A DNA stretch of 38,429 nucleotides from Pseudomonadota bacterium (lineage in GTDB: Bacteria; Pseudomonadota; Gammaproteobacteria; Steroidobacterales; Steroidobacteraceae), in NCBI GenBank assembly GCA_025356815.1, contig JANXQL010000001.1, positions 1-38,429 on the forward strand, in the 5' to 3' direction. The position numbers and the translations under genes were made by a program. Position 1 is the stretch's first letter; every line of letters begins with the position of its first letter. Positions 23,568-32,441 of the stretch are shown piece after piece. The notes beneath the pieces were generated by a model. That model was not told where the DNA came from. It did no database searches and was given only the letters and a program-made list of their open reading frames with translations.

Positions 23568-26297
23568 TTGTCGTCAGACCCGCCAGAAGCAAAGCCCCGC
23601 CCGAACCCCGACCAGCTCCTGGCGCGGGTGCAGAGGGCGGCAGACGCAGCGCGCCGCGGCAAGCTGCGGATCTTCTTCGGCGCGTCCGCGGGCGTCGGCA
23701 AGACCTACGCGATGCTGGAATCGGCGCGCAACGTCCGCGCCGCCGGCGCGGACATCGTCATCGGTTACGTCGAGCCCCACGGACGCATCGAGACGGAGCG
23801 ATTGCTCGCAGGCCTCGAGGCAATCCCGCCCCTCCCCGTCCGTTACCGTGACATCGTCCGCCAGGAATTCGACCTCGACAGCGCGCTCAGGCGCCGTCCG
23901 GTGACGCTCATCGTCGACGAACTCGCGCACACCAACCTCATCGACGGCGACCCTCCGGCCCGGCATGAAAAGCGCTGGCAGGACATCGAGGAACTGTTGG
24001 CCGCAGGCATCAGTGTCTGGACGACGGTCAACGTCCAGCACCTCGAGAGCCTCAACGACGTCGTCGCGAGCATCACCGGTATCCGCCAGCAGGAGACCAT
24101 TCCCGATCATGTCTTCGAGGCCGCCGACGAGGTCGAACTCATCGACCTGCCGCCGGAGGACCTGCTTGGCAGGCTGCGCGCCGGCAAGGTCTATACGGCC
24201 GATCAGGTTGCGACGGCGACGCAGAAGTTCTTCCGCAAGGAAAACCTGACGGCCTTGCGCGAGATTGCGCTGCGCAAGACGGCCGACCGAGTCGACGCGG
24301 CGATGCAGGTATTCGACACCCACGACTCCGCGGTGCGCCCATGGCTCGCCCGGGATCGGCTGATCGTGGCGCCCGGCCTGGATTCGCAGGCGGAGCAACT
24401 GGTTCGCGCCGGCAAGCGCCTGGCCGACGCCCTCGACGCGGAATGGATCGTCCTCTATGTCGAAACACCAGCCATGCTGCAGCTGTCGGAAGCGCACCGG
24501 AACAGGCGAGTCAACGTGCTGCTGCTCGCTGAATCACTGGGCGCCGAGACTGTCACCCTAGACGGGCCGTCAGCCGCGGAAGTCATCCTGGAGTACGCAC
24601 GGACCCGCAACACGACCCGGATCGTGGTCGGCGCGCCGAAGCGGCGCGGCTGGCGAGCCTTGTTGAGGCCGTCGACGGTCACCGAACTGCTCCGCGGTGC
24701 CGGCCCGATCGATGTCCTGACCGTGGGCTTGGCCGATTCGGGGGCGGCTGTCGACCGGACTTCGGCGACGCGGGGGGCACCGATCGATCAGATACGGTTC
24801 AAGCAGGAAATCCCATGGCGGCGCTACACCCTGGCATTTGGCACCACGCTCCTTGCCACCGGGATCGACTGGGTCATCTTCCCGCAATTCGAACTGACGA
24901 ACCTCGTCATGGTCTACCTGCTCGGCGCCGCAGTCGCCGGCCTCTGGTTCGGCCGCGGGCCGGCCATCATGACGTCGATAGCCAACGTCGCGGCATTTGA
25001 TTTCTTCTTCGTGCCACCGCGCTTCACCTTTGCAGTCTCCGACTTCCAGTATCTGATCACCTTCGCGGTCATGCTGATGGTAGCGTTCTCCATCGCGACC
25101 CTGACCGCCAGCGTCCGCCAGCAAACCCGGATCGCGGGGCATCGGGAACGGCGCACGGCCGCGCTCTACGCCATGAGCCGTGAACTCGCCCGCACGCGCG
25201 GCGTCGACAACATGACGATGGTCGCGGTACGCCACATCGACGATGTGTTCGCGAGCCAGGCCATGGTGCTATTGCCGGGCGCCGACGGCCGACTGCAATA
25301 CCCGCGGCAGATCGAGCTGCAGGCGGCCCTCTGGCGAGCGGACCTTTCGATCGCACAGTGGGTCTACCACCACAATGAACCCGCCGGCATCGGCACCGAC
25401 ACGCTGGCCGGCGCGAAGGCGCTCTACCTTCCCATCCGTGGCTCGAAGCAGACCTTTGGCGTGCTCGCCGTCCTCCCCGGACATCCACGGCGGATCCTGC
25501 TGCCGGAACAGCGGCACCTGCTCGAGACGTTTGGCGGCCAGCTGGCGCTCGCGATCGAGCGCGCCCTGCTGGCCGAGAAAAGCGAAAGGGCGCGCATTGC
25601 GGCGGAGTCCGAGAGCCTGCGCAATACGCTGCTGGCGTCGATCTCCCATGACCTGCGCACGCCGCTCGCAGTCATCGCTGGCGCGAGTACCGCGCTCAAC
25701 GACCCCTCTGTGGTGCTCGACGCCGCTGCTCGTGCGCGGCTTGTGGCGTCGATCGCCGTCAAGTCCCAGGAGATGTCCGAGTTGATCTCCAACGTCCTCG
25801 ATCTGATGCGATTCGACGCCGGCGAGGTCACCTTGCGGCTGGACTGGCAAACCGTCGACGACATCGTCGGTACGGCGCTCGGGCGCCTTGCCCAGCGACT
25901 GGCCGACTATCCGGTCGACGTGCAACTGCCGCAGGACCTCCCGGCCGTTCGCCTCGACGCCCCGCTGATGACACAGGTGATTGTCAACCTTCTGGAGAAC
26001 GTCACCAGGCACGCACCCGCAGGCACGCGCATTCGGATATCCGGCGAGGCGCTCGATGAGACGTTGAAGATCACGCTCGACGACAATGGGCCGGGCCTCC
26101 CTCCGGGTGACCCGGAGCGCCTGTTCGCAAAGTTCCAGCGCGGGCGGGACGAGGGAAATGCCGGCGGCGCGGGACTTGGGCTCGCGATCTGCCGCGCCAT
26201 CGTGAACAGCCACGGCGGAACCATCCATGCCGCGACCCGGCCGGACGGTGGGGCCAGCTTCACCGTGATACTGCCGCTCGGGGACGCAGAGACGTGA
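23568..26297 (+). CDS. kdpD: Osmosensitive K+ channel sensor histidine kinase KdpD
   Basis: The 909-aa membrane kinase senses low K+ or turgor and phosphorylates KdpE. It has an N-terminal KdpD domain with Walker A (GASAGVGKT, 38-46) and Walker B-like LIVDELAHTN, then a Usp-like domain. About four membrane helices lie near 420-510 (DWVIFPQFELTNLVMVYLLG onward). A GAF-like domain follows, then HisKA with the phospho-acceptor H694 (ISHDLRTPLAV), and the ATPase domain (NLLENVTRHAP; DDNGPGLP; GGAGLGLAICRAI). No ATG fits the start. TTG 23568 has GGAG at 6 nt and is preferred; GTG 23553 is an alternative. The start lies 90 nt after the porin and the stop overlaps kdpE. Confidence 0.96.
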   Translation: MSSDPPEAKPRPNPDQLLARVQRAADAARRGKLRIFFGASAGVGKTYAMLESARNVRAAGADIVIGYVEPHGRIETERLLAGLEAIPPLPVRYRDIVRQEFDLDSALRRRPVTLIVDELAHTNLIDGDPPARHEKRWQDIEELLAAGISVWTTVNVQHLESLNDVVASITGIRQQETIPDHVFEAADEVELIDLPPEDLLGRLRAGKVYTADQVATATQKFFRKENLTALREIALRKTADRVDAAMQVFDTHDSAVRPWLARDRLIVAPGLDSQAEQLVRAGKRLADALDAEWIVLYVETPAMLQLSEAHRNRRVNVLLLAESLGAETVTLDGPSAAEVILEYARTRNTTRIVVGAPKRRGWRALLRPSTVTELLRGAGPIDVLTVGLADSGAAVDRTSATRGAPIDQIRFKQEIPWRRYTLAFGTTLLATGIDWVIFPQFELTNLVMVYLLGAAVAGLWFGRGPAIMTSIANVAAFDFFFVPPRFTFAVSDFQYLITFAVMLMVAFSIATLTASVRQQTRIAGHRERRTAALYAMSRELARTRGVDNMTMVAVRHIDDVFASQAMVLLPGADGRLQYPRQIELQAALWRADLSIAQWVYHHNEPAGIGTDTLAGAKALYLPIRGSKQTFGVLAVLPGHPRRILLPEQRHLLETFGGQLALAIERALLAEKSERARIAAESESLRNTLLASISHDLRTPLAVIAGASTALNDPSVVLDAAARARLVASIAVKSQEMSELISNVLDLMRFDAGEVTLRLDWQTVDDIVGTALGRLAQRLADYPVDVQLPQDLPAVRLDAPLMTQVIVNLLENVTRHAPAGTRIRISGEALDETLKITLDDNGPGLPPGDPERLFAKFQRGRDEGNAGGAGLGLAICRAIVNSHGGTIHAATRPDGGASFTVILPLGDAET

Positions 26298-27013
26298 CGA
26301 GGGCCATGTTCCGCGTGCTGGTCATTGAGGATGACGACGAGCTCAGGAGCATGCTGTGCACGCTGCTGGAGTCCCAGTCCTATCGGGTGTCCGAGGCTGC
26401 CACCGGCCAGCGTGGCATTCTCGAGGCGCGAAGCTACCGGCCGGACCTCGCCTTGATCGACCTTGGCTTGCCGGACATGGACGGGACCACCGTCGTGCGG
26501 GAAATCCGGTCGTTCGCGCCGCTGCCGATTCTGGTGCTCACCGCACGCACGATGGAGGCTGACAAGGTGAAGGCGCTCGATGCCGGTGCCGATGACTACG
26601 TCACCAAGCCGTTCAGCACCTCCGAATTGCTTGCTCGAATCCGCGCCGCGCTGCGTCGCGCCACCCGGGTCGGCAATGCGCTGCCGGTCATTGCGCTCGG
26701 CACGGTCGCACTCGACCTCAGCGGTCGCACCGCGTGCGGGCCTGCAGGACCGATTCACCTGACCCCCCTGGAATACCGACTGGTGGAGTGCCTGGCGCGC
26801 AGCGCCGGGATGATCGTGACGCAAAAGCAGCTGCTCAAGGAAGTTTGGGGACCGGAACGCGCGAACGACTCGCGTGGCTTGCGTTCCTACATCAAGTTTC
26901 TGCGCCAAAAGCTCGAACCGGATCCCTCACGACCGCGGTTCATACTCACGGAGGCCGGCGTCGGCTATCGCCTCCAGCTTGACGACACCGTGGGGAGCGA
27001 AGCGGTCCGGTAG
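26294..27013 (+). CDS. kdpE: KDP operon response regulator KdpE
   Basis: This 239-aa OmpR/PhoB-type regulator has a receiver domain with acidic pocket IEDDDE, phospho-acceptor D56 (LIDLGLPDMDG) and Lys in DDYVTKPFS. A winged-helix DNA-binding domain occupies about 130-230 (LTPLEYRLVECL; RGLRSYIKFLRQKLEPDP; ILTEAGVGYRL). It should activate the kdp operon when phosphorylated by KdpD. GTG 26294 overlaps the kdpD stop as GTGA; ATG 26306 is an alternative giving MFRVLVIEDD, with GAGG a bit close. Being last in the same transcript as the pump implies positive autoregulation. Confidence 0.96.
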   Translation: MTRAMFRVLVIEDDDELRSMLCTLLESQSYRVSEAATGQRGILEARSYRPDLALIDLGLPDMDGTTVVREIRSFAPLPILVLTARTMEADKVKALDAGADDYVTKPFSTSELLARIRAALRRATRVGNALPVIALGTVALDLSGRTACGPAGPIHLTPLEYRLVECLARSAGMIVTQKQLLKEVWGPERANDSRGLRSYIKFLRQKLEPDPSRPRFILTEAGVGYRLQLDDTVGSEAVR

Positions 27014-27047
27014 CTCCCGTCCGGGCTTACGTGCCGACAGGCGCCAC

Positions 27048-27077
27048 CGACCTTGTGGATTGCGAGGCACAAGGTCG
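27048..27077. terminator. Perfect inverted repeat between convergent kdpE and aminotransferase genes
   Basis: CGACCTTGTG, a 10-nt loop and CACAAGGTCG give a perfect 10-bp stem. It lies 34 nt after the kdpE stop and 132 nt after the convergent aminotransferase stop. There is no U-tract on either strand, but position suggests a bidirectional terminator or RNA 3'-end stabiliser for the kdp transcript. Confidence 0.55.
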
Positions 27078-27209
27078 CAGGCCAGCATGCGCGGCGCGCT
27101 TGATTGCACGCCAAGCCGCGAGCGATCGTACAATCACCGCGCCGCTGCCGACGGTTCGATCACCACGCGTATCGCAGTCGCGACGCCAGGTCGGTGTGCG
27201 ACGGCCCCG

Positions 27210-28592
27210 TCAGCCGAATACGCGACCCAGTGCCGCGTCGAGGGCAGCGGTAATGTGGTCGATGTCCTGCTCGGTCGCGATGAGCGCCGGGCTCAGGCAC
27301 AGTGTGTTGTTGAGACCCTGCATCGACCGGGTGGTCGCGCCGATGATCACGCCGTGGGCGATGCAGTCCGCGAGCACCGCCTGCACCTTCTTCTCCTCGA
27401 GCGGCTCGCGCGAGTGGCGATCGGCAACGAGCTCGGCACCGCAGAACAGGCCGATGCCGCGGACCTCGCCGATCACGGCATGCCGGGACTGCAGCTCGCG
27501 CAGGTTGGCGAGCAGCCGCTGGCCCATGCGCTCGGTGTTCGCAAGCAATCCCTCGTCTTCGATGATCCGCATGTTCTCGAGGGCAGCCGCAGGCCCGCCC
27601 GCGCAACCGCCGAAGGTCGAGATGTCCCGGAAATACGACAGCGGGTCGGACGGGTCGTCCTTGAACTGCTCGAACACCGCCTCTGTGGTCACCGTGCAGG
27701 AGATCGCCGCATATCCCGACGCCACGCCCTTGGCCATCGTGACGAAGTCCGGCTTGACGCCGTAGTGCTGATAGCCGAACCACTTGCCGGTGCGGCCGAC
27801 GCCGCACACGACTTCGTCGATGTGCAGCAGGATCTGGTGCCGGCGGCAGATGTCCTGCACGCGCTCCCAGTAGCCCTTCGGAGGCGTGATCACGCCCCCA
27901 CCGGCGGTGACGGGCTCGAGGCACAGCGCACCGATCGAATCGGCACCTTCGCGCAGGATGACCTCCTCGATCGCGTCTGCGGCACGTTCGCCGTAGTTCT
28001 CGATCGCGCCCCACTGACTGCGGTACTCGAGGCAGTGCGGCACCTCGACGAAGCCCGGCGTCAGCGGACCGTACTGTGCGTTGCGCTGCGGCTGACCGCC
28101 GGCCGAGAGCGTGGCGATCGTGGTGCCGTGGTAGTCTCGCTCCCGGTAGAGGATCTTGTACTTGCGGCCGCCGTGGCGACGGTGCGCCATCTGCCGCACC
28201 ATCTTGAATACTTTCTCGTTGGCCTCGGAGCCGGAATTCGAGTAGTAGACGCGGCTGAGGCCCGGCATCTTCTCGACCAGGCGGGCGGCGAACAGCGCAC
28301 CGGGCACGGAGCCGGCGGCGCCGGAGAAGTAGTTCATCTTGATCAGCTGGTCGCGGACCGCATTGGCGATGCTCTCGCGGCCATAGCCGACATTCACGGT
28401 CCAGACACCGCCGGAGACCGCATCCAGGTACTCCTTGCCGGTGGCGTCCCACAGACGCATGCCCTTGCCCTCGACGTAGACGCGCGGGTCCACGGTCTCG
28501 AGCGACTTGTGCTGGGCGATGTGGTGCCAGACGTGCGCGCGGTCGGACTCGATCACCTCACGCATCGGGTCGGTCTTCAGAACTGAGCTCAT
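27210..28592 (-). CDS. Class III aminotransferase, taurine:pyruvate aminotransferase-like
   Basis: This is a 460-aa PLP enzyme of the omega-amino-acid class. The Schiff-base lysine is K288 (TMAKGVASGYAAI), the cofactor Asp D259 (LLHIDEVVCG), and GSEANEKVFKMVRQ and ERDYHGTTIATLS are class III hallmarks. Stretches such as HVWHHIAQHK (20-29) and GGVWTVNVGYGRE closely resemble taurine:pyruvate aminotransferase (Tpa) as I recall it, which makes sulfoacetaldehyde and alanine. Other omega-amines (beta-alanine, putrescine, GABA) remain possible. ATG 28592 follows GGAAGCG. No sulfoacetaldehyde acetyltransferase or taurine ABC transporter is near; a TauE/SafE-type transporter lies about 5 kb away on the other strand. 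Confidence 0.9.
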   Translation of the reverse strand: MSSVLKTDPMREVIESDRAHVWHHIAQHKSLETVDPRVYVEGKGMRLWDATGKEYLDAVSGGVWTVNVGYGRESIANAVRDQLIKMNYFSGAAGSVPGALFAARLVEKMPGLSRVYYSNSGSEANEKVFKMVRQMAHRRHGGRKYKILYRERDYHGTTIATLSAGGQPQRNAQYGPLTPGFVEVPHCLEYRSQWGAIENYGERAADAIEEVILREGADSIGALCLEPVTAGGGVITPPKGYWERVQDICRRHQILLHIDEVVCGVGRTGKWFGYQHYGVKPDFVTMAKGVASGYAAISCTVTTEAVFEQFKDDPSDPLSYFRDISTFGGCAGGPAAALENMRIIEDEGLLANTERMGQRLLANLRELQSRHAVIGEVRGIGLFCGAELVADRHSREPLEEKKVQAVLADCIAHGVIIGATTRSMQGLNNTLCLSPALIATEQDIDHITAALDAALGRVFG

Positions 28593-28791
28593 GGCGGCGC
28601 TTCCAGGACGAGGATGGGCCGTTGTAGCACGCCCCGGTCGCGGCTGTTAGGTCCACCGAGCGCCCGACCATGGAACCAGAGCCCAACATGGTCTCCAGCG
28701 ATCGGCCGGAGGCTCGGGGGCGGCGTGGGCCGACACCCGACCGGGGCGGCAAGCGCTTCAGCCGCGCCGCCGATGGCGCGGCGACGCGGAT

Positions 28792-28827
28792 CGGTGGCCG
28801 CGCCGCGCCGCTGCTGCGCGGCCACCG
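28792..28827 (-). terminator. Perfect 11-bp inverted repeat downstream of the BLUF gene
   Basis: CGGTGGCCGCG, a 14-nt loop and CGCGGCCACCG pair perfectly. It begins 26 nt after the BLUF stop (minus strand) and ends 200 nt before the aminotransferase start. It lacks a U-tract, but the stem is very strong. It probably separates the folE-BLUF transcript from the aminotransferase gene. Confidence 0.5.
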
Positions 28828-28852
28828 TCCGTCAGTCCGACTGGCAATCGCC

Positions 28853-29272
28853 TCAACTCAGAACGGATCCCGTGGCGATCAGTTCGTCCAGCAGTTTCAG
28901 CGAGGCGCGCCCCGAACCGGCGAACGGATTCAATACCGCCTTTTCCGAGTACTTGAGAAGTAGCGAGGCATTGACCCTCGCAATGTTCACCTTTCCCATC
29001 GTCCAGCTGCCAAAGCGTCGCTCACGAATCTCCTCATAGAGCAGGATTCTCACATTGCGGTGCCGGTCGTCACGGACGATCGCGTTGAATAGCTCGCAGA
29101 CCTCGTCGCGGCCGCCTTCGAGCACCTGGATAAACAGTTCCTCGCTAAAGCACAGGATGCCGGTGATCCCCTGACGCGGGTTGTTCACCCGGGACCGCTC
29201 CAGGAGGGAATCCACCAGCGACGCCGTCAGCGGCGCGGCGGAGCGGCTTGCGTAGAGCAGGCGAACGAGCAT
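28853..29272 (-). CDS. BLUF-domain blue-light sensor protein
   Basis: This 139-aa protein is a single BLUF domain with a short C-terminal helix. All photocycle residues are present at the spacing of AppA: Y7 (LLYASR), N31 (VNNPRQGITG), Q49 (FIQVLEG), W90 and M92 (GSWTMG). FAD bound here undergoes a light-driven hydrogen-bond rearrangement around Tyr/Gln. No output domain is attached, so it must act through a partner, like the short PixD-type BLUF proteins. ATG 29272 sits 7 nt after the folE stop, and its ribosome site GAGG lies within the 3' end of folE, so the two genes are co-transcribed. What it controls is unknown. Confidence 0.95.
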   Translation of the reverse strand: MLVRLLYASRSAAPLTASLVDSLLERSRVNNPRQGITGILCFSEELFIQVLEGGRDEVCELFNAIVRDDRHRNVRILLYEEIRERRFGSWTMGKVNIARVNASLLLKYSEKAVLNPFAGSGRASLKLLDELIATGSVLS

Positions 29273-29279
29273 GCTGGCC

Positions 29280-29993
29280 TCAGTCTTTCAGGTTGATCAG
29301 CGACAGGAATTCGCGGCGCAGCGCGGGATCCTTGAGGAAGGAGCCGCGCATCACGCTATTGGTCATCTTGGTTGCCGAGTCCTTGACGCCGCGCCAGTGC
29401 ATGCAGAAGTGATCCGCCTCCATCACTACCGCGAGGCCATCGGGACTCACCTTACCCATCAGCAGGTCCGCCATCTGCGTGATCGCTTCTTCCTGAATCT
29501 GCGGTCGGCTCATGATCCATTCGGCGAGCCGGGAGTACTTCGACAGGCCGATCAGGTTGGAATGCTCATTGGGCATCAGCCCGATCCAGAGCCGGCCCAT
29601 GATCGGGCAGAAATGGTGACTGCAGGCACTGCGCACGGTGATCGGGCCAACGATCATCAGTTCATTAAGGCGCTCGGCATTGGGAAACTCGGTGACCGGC
29701 GGCGCTGACTGGTATCGACCACGAAACACCTCGGTCAGGTACATCTTGGCGACCCGGCGCGCGGTCTCCCGTGTGTTGTGGTCACTATCCGTGTCGATCA
29801 CGAGGCTCTCGAGCACTCCCGCCATCTTGCCTTCGACTTCGTCCAGCAGGGCATCAAGTTCACCCGGCTCGATGAACGCGGAGATGTTGTCGTTGGCATG
29901 GAACCGATGATTGGCCTGTCGCAAGCGAGCGCGAATGCGCGACGCGGCCGTCATCGGCTGCGAGTCCGTCGGCTGCTGTGGAACTTTGCTCAT
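29280..29993 (-). CDS. folE: GTP cyclohydrolase I
   Basis: This 237-aa enzyme converts GTP to 7,8-dihydroneopterin triphosphate, the first step of tetrahydrofolate and biopterin synthesis, in the cytosol. The zinc ligands are C124 and H127 (SACSHHFCP) and C197 (DHFCMHWRG). Substrate-site motifs MNEHSNLIGLSK-like (PNEHSNLIGLSKYSR) and MEADHFCMH are intact. It carries a 40-residue N-terminal extension typical of some FolE. ATG 29993 has only a weak ribosome site. It is the first gene of a two-gene unit with the BLUF sensor; folate derivatives (methenyl-THF) are antenna cofactors of photolyases, so a light-linked pterin supply is one reading. Confidence 0.96.
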   Translation of the reverse strand: MSKVPQQPTDSQPMTAASRIRARLRQANHRFHANDNISAFIEPGELDALLDEVEGKMAGVLESLVIDTDSDHNTRETARRVAKMYLTEVFRGRYQSAPPVTEFPNAERLNELMIVGPITVRSACSHHFCPIMGRLWIGLMPNEHSNLIGLSKYSRLAEWIMSRPQIQEEAITQMADLLMGKVSPDGLAVVMEADHFCMHWRGVKDSATKMTNSVMRGSFLKDPALRREFLSLINLKD

Positions 29994-30246
29994 GATCGCA
30001 GGCCGTTGAGTCGTCGAGAGTGAAGCGGTGTGGAAGAAGCAGAATATCAGCTGGGACGAATTGTATCAGGTCATCGATCGGCGTCTCCTCGTCGCACTGC
30101 GCGTCATCTCGCCAGTAACGCGACCCCGAGGACATCTGCGTTGCGCGACAAGGCCCGTGCAAGGAATGGCGGAGCTCAAAACAGAACCATTGCAGACTGG
30201 AAACAGCCGGCCTCGCCTTCGAGCCACAAAGCCGTCAGCACGCCAG

Positions 30247-30268
30247 CGCCGGCGCCGGCGCCGGCGCC
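30247..30268. repeat. Tandem GGCGCC-type hexamer run
   Basis: The unit GCCGGC is repeated nearly four times in a row, all G/C, in a region without a supported gene. It can form alternative cruciform or slipped structures. In one plus-strand frame it would read as alternating Ala-Pro. Confidence 0.6.
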
Positions 30269-30555
30269 TCCAGACTTGCTCCCAACGGACCGCAGCCGAG
30301 CACCGGTAACGCCGCGGAAACGCCGGCAGGCGTGGTCGCGTCCCGCGAAGCGCCGCCCTGCGTCGAGCACGAGCCTGGGCGGGCTTTCCGCGACAGCCTC
30401 ATCGGTCGTGCGACCAACTCGGGCTGGCGGACGCGGCTACAAGGCGGCTGCGCGCCGCGGCCGTTCCTGCAGGATGCGACTCATCCGGCGCGATCCTGAC
30501 GTCGCGGCGAACTTGAAACCATCATTGTGAAACAAATTCACGCATGCATCGACGA

Positions 30556-30570
30556 CCTGCGTGTCGCAGG
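30556..30570 (-). terminator. Hairpin beyond the protease gene
   Basis: CCTGCG-TGT-CGCAGG is a perfect 6-bp stem with a 3-nt loop, 120 nt past the protease stop. An A/T-richer hairpin follows at 30527-30541 in the direction of transcription. Together they could form the transcript end; no clean U-tract is present. Confidence 0.35.
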
Positions 30571-30689
30571 CAGTGCTGCGGCCCGGGCCGATTCCCGCCA
30601 GCGCCGCCTCAAGCCGCGGCACCGCCCCCATGCGGCCGCGAGCGGCGGGCCCTCGCCCGCGGCTCGCGGCCAAACCTACTGACGTGCGT

Positions 30690-32441
30690 CTAGTGGCTGA
30701 ACGCAGCGCGTGCGTCGACGACGCCGACCCCGAACGCATCGTCGTCGCTGATCGCCGCACCGCCGAGGTGGCAGTACCCGTTCGTGCATGCGACGCCCGT
30801 CAGATCACCGGCCGAGATGTCGGTGGCCGACAGCGGTCGGGTCGTGTTGCCGTGAACCTCGCGGGCACCCTCGCGCAGCCGCCTGAGTAAGGCGTCGGGC
30901 AGATGCCGAAGGCTCGGATTGGCGCTCGCGACGAGTGCCAGTGCCGCCGAGACGTGCGGCGTCGCCATCGAGGTGCCCTGGATCGAGCTGTAGCACTCGT
31001 TTGGATAGAACGGCGTCGTGCTGTCGAAGGTGTAGCACGGAATCTCGAGCGCCCAGTTCGAGGTGATGCTGAAATCCTCGAAGGCGGTCGTGCCATCGCT
31101 CGCGGTCACCGGGAATCCCGGCGTACCGCCGCGATCGTAGCCGGGGACATTGAACTTGCGCGCGCCGCCCGGCGCCGCGAAATCGATGCGCGGACCGTAG
31201 TTGCTATAATAGGCAAGTTCATCCTTGCGGCCAACGCCCGTCGGCTGATGCGCGTCCGACACAGGCTTGCAGGTGGCGGCGGAACCAGTGGTCCCGGCAG
31301 GGCAGCTCGCCGAGGGGCTTGCAACCACGTTGCCGGTTGACGAGACGTCGACGACGCCCGGTATACCGCCCGGGGTCTGGTACACGCCATAGGCGTCGAA
31401 CACCCCGCTGCCGGGGGACGTCAACGTGCCGTGGCTCAGCACCCGACCACCGCGCCCGACGCGGGCATGCTCGTTGCCGGCCGAGGCGACGATGATCGTG
31501 CCGTGCGCGCGCGCGTATGCCACGGTGCTGACGTACTGCTGGTAAGTCGTCTCCTGCGCCGGATCCGTCCGGTCGAGGTATCCACCGAAGGAGATGCTGA
31601 CGATGTCGATGCCGTGGTCCGCGGCGTACAGGAACGCATCCAGAATTTCCGAGTCGTACGCTGAACCGCACCACTGCGAGATCTTAAGCGCCACCAGCGA
31701 GACGTTCGGCGCGGCGCCGTTGATCCCCTTACCATCGAGTGACGCGCCGATGTTGCCGCCGATCCAGGAGCCGTGCCCGTTCCAGTCGGTATCGGCAGGA
31801 CCGCCATAAAGGCTGGCAAAATCGCTGTCGGAGTAACCGTAGTAGGTCTTGCAGATCGCCGGATCCTCGCTGACCGTGAGGTCAACGATGTCCGCGACCC
31901 GGCCGGCGAGCTCGGAGTGCGTGTAGTCGAGTCCCGTGTCGGCAACGCCGACGCGCACCGCGGCACTGCCTGTCGATACCCGCCACACGGCCGGCGCACC
32001 GATGCGATCCAGCGTCCACAGCAGTCCCGCCAGGCCGTTCGCGGGATCGGCGGCGAAGGCCCGTGACGCGTTCGACAGCACGCCTGCCCCAAATCCACCA
32101 GCGGCGAGGCGCGGGTTCATGCGCGGCGCGCCGAACAGCTCGGCCTTCGCCTCCTCCGGCACGATGCTGACGATGCGGTCCGGCGCGACTCCGGCCGCGT
32201 GCGAGCTCGCCGCGATCGCGGTGCGGCTCGCCGCGTTTGCATCGACGACAATGACGCCGATCTGGGGCATTTCCTTAACGATCCGCCCACCCTTGGCCGA
32301 CACCTCAGCGCGCAGGGCGTTGTAATCGGCGTCCGATCGCGCCGCCACCAGCGTGCGATCTCCGGCCGAGGCGACCGACGACAGCAGCAGCGCCGCTGCA
32401 GCGACGACGGGCCAATGGGATCGATAGCTTCCTGCCAACAT
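30690..32441 (-). CDS. Secreted S8 family serine peptidase (subtilase)
   Basis: This 583-aa extracellular protease has a signal peptide (LAGSYRSHWPVVAAAALLL, cleavage near SVASA|GD), and an inhibitor-like propeptide (about 28-100, with LVAARSDADYNALRAEV and IGVIVVDA strands). The catalytic triad is D168 (VGVADTGLDYTHSEL), H223 (NGHGSWIGG) and S491 (GTSMATPHVSAAL), with oxyanion Asn323 in VASAGNE. Several cysteines (for example C380/C391, C469/C483 and C551/C557) could form disulfides outside the cell. ATG 32441 has AAGGGGA upstream; the frame continues further upstream but without a start that keeps the signal peptide. It should degrade extracellular protein. The gene appears monocistronic. 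Confidence 0.95.
   Translation of the reverse strand: MLAGSYRSHWPVVAAAALLLSSVASAGDRTLVAARSDADYNALRAEVSAKGGRIVKEMPQIGVIVVDANAASRTAIAASSHAAGVAPDRIVSIVPEEAKAELFGAPRMNPRLAAGGFGAGVLSNASRAFAADPANGLAGLLWTLDRIGAPAVWRVSTGSAAVRVGVADTGLDYTHSELAGRVADIVDLTVSEDPAICKTYYGYSDSDFASLYGGPADTDWNGHGSWIGGNIGASLDGKGINGAAPNVSLVALKISQWCGSAYDSEILDAFLYAADHGIDIVSISFGGYLDRTDPAQETTYQQYVSTVAYARAHGTIIVASAGNEHARVGRGGRVLSHGTLTSPGSGVFDAYGVYQTPGGIPGVVDVSSTGNVVASPSASCPAGTTGSAATCKPVSDAHQPTGVGRKDELAYYSNYGPRIDFAAPGGARKFNVPGYDRGGTPGFPVTASDGTTAFEDFSITSNWALEIPCYTFDSTTPFYPNECYSSIQGTSMATPHVSAALALVASANPSLRHLPDALLRRLREGAREVHGNTTRPLSATDISAGDLTGVACTNGYCHLGGAAISDDDAFGVGVVDARAAFSH

Larger units (their letters stand above)
29994..30689. other. 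Gene-poor region upstream of folE, 696 nt
   Basis: No convincing gene was found. A 166-codon plus-strand frame (30030-30530, GTG start) encodes an Arg/Ala/Pro-rich sequence and is probably not real. Structures present are a GGCGCC tandem run (30247-30268), an A/T-rich hairpin GTGAA-ACAAA-TTCAC (30527-30541) and a hairpin CCTGCG-TGT-CGCAGG (30556-30570). The last two lie 120-160 nt beyond the protease stop on its strand and may end that transcript. Confidence 0.45.

Noticed and set aside
21844-23592. 582-codon minus-strand open frame opposite kdpC and the porin
   Set aside because: Antisense to two clearly identified genes, with no recognisable motif.
26874-28586. 570-codon plus-strand open frame
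   Set aside because: Runs out of kdpE in another frame and then antisense to the well-conserved class III aminotransferase.
30030-30530. 166-codon GTG-start frame with an Ala-Pro run, resembling a basic histone-like protein
   Set aside because: Mixed codon use, no clear ribosome site, and minus-strand frames are equally open; the basic composition comes from the GGCGCC repeat and GC bias.
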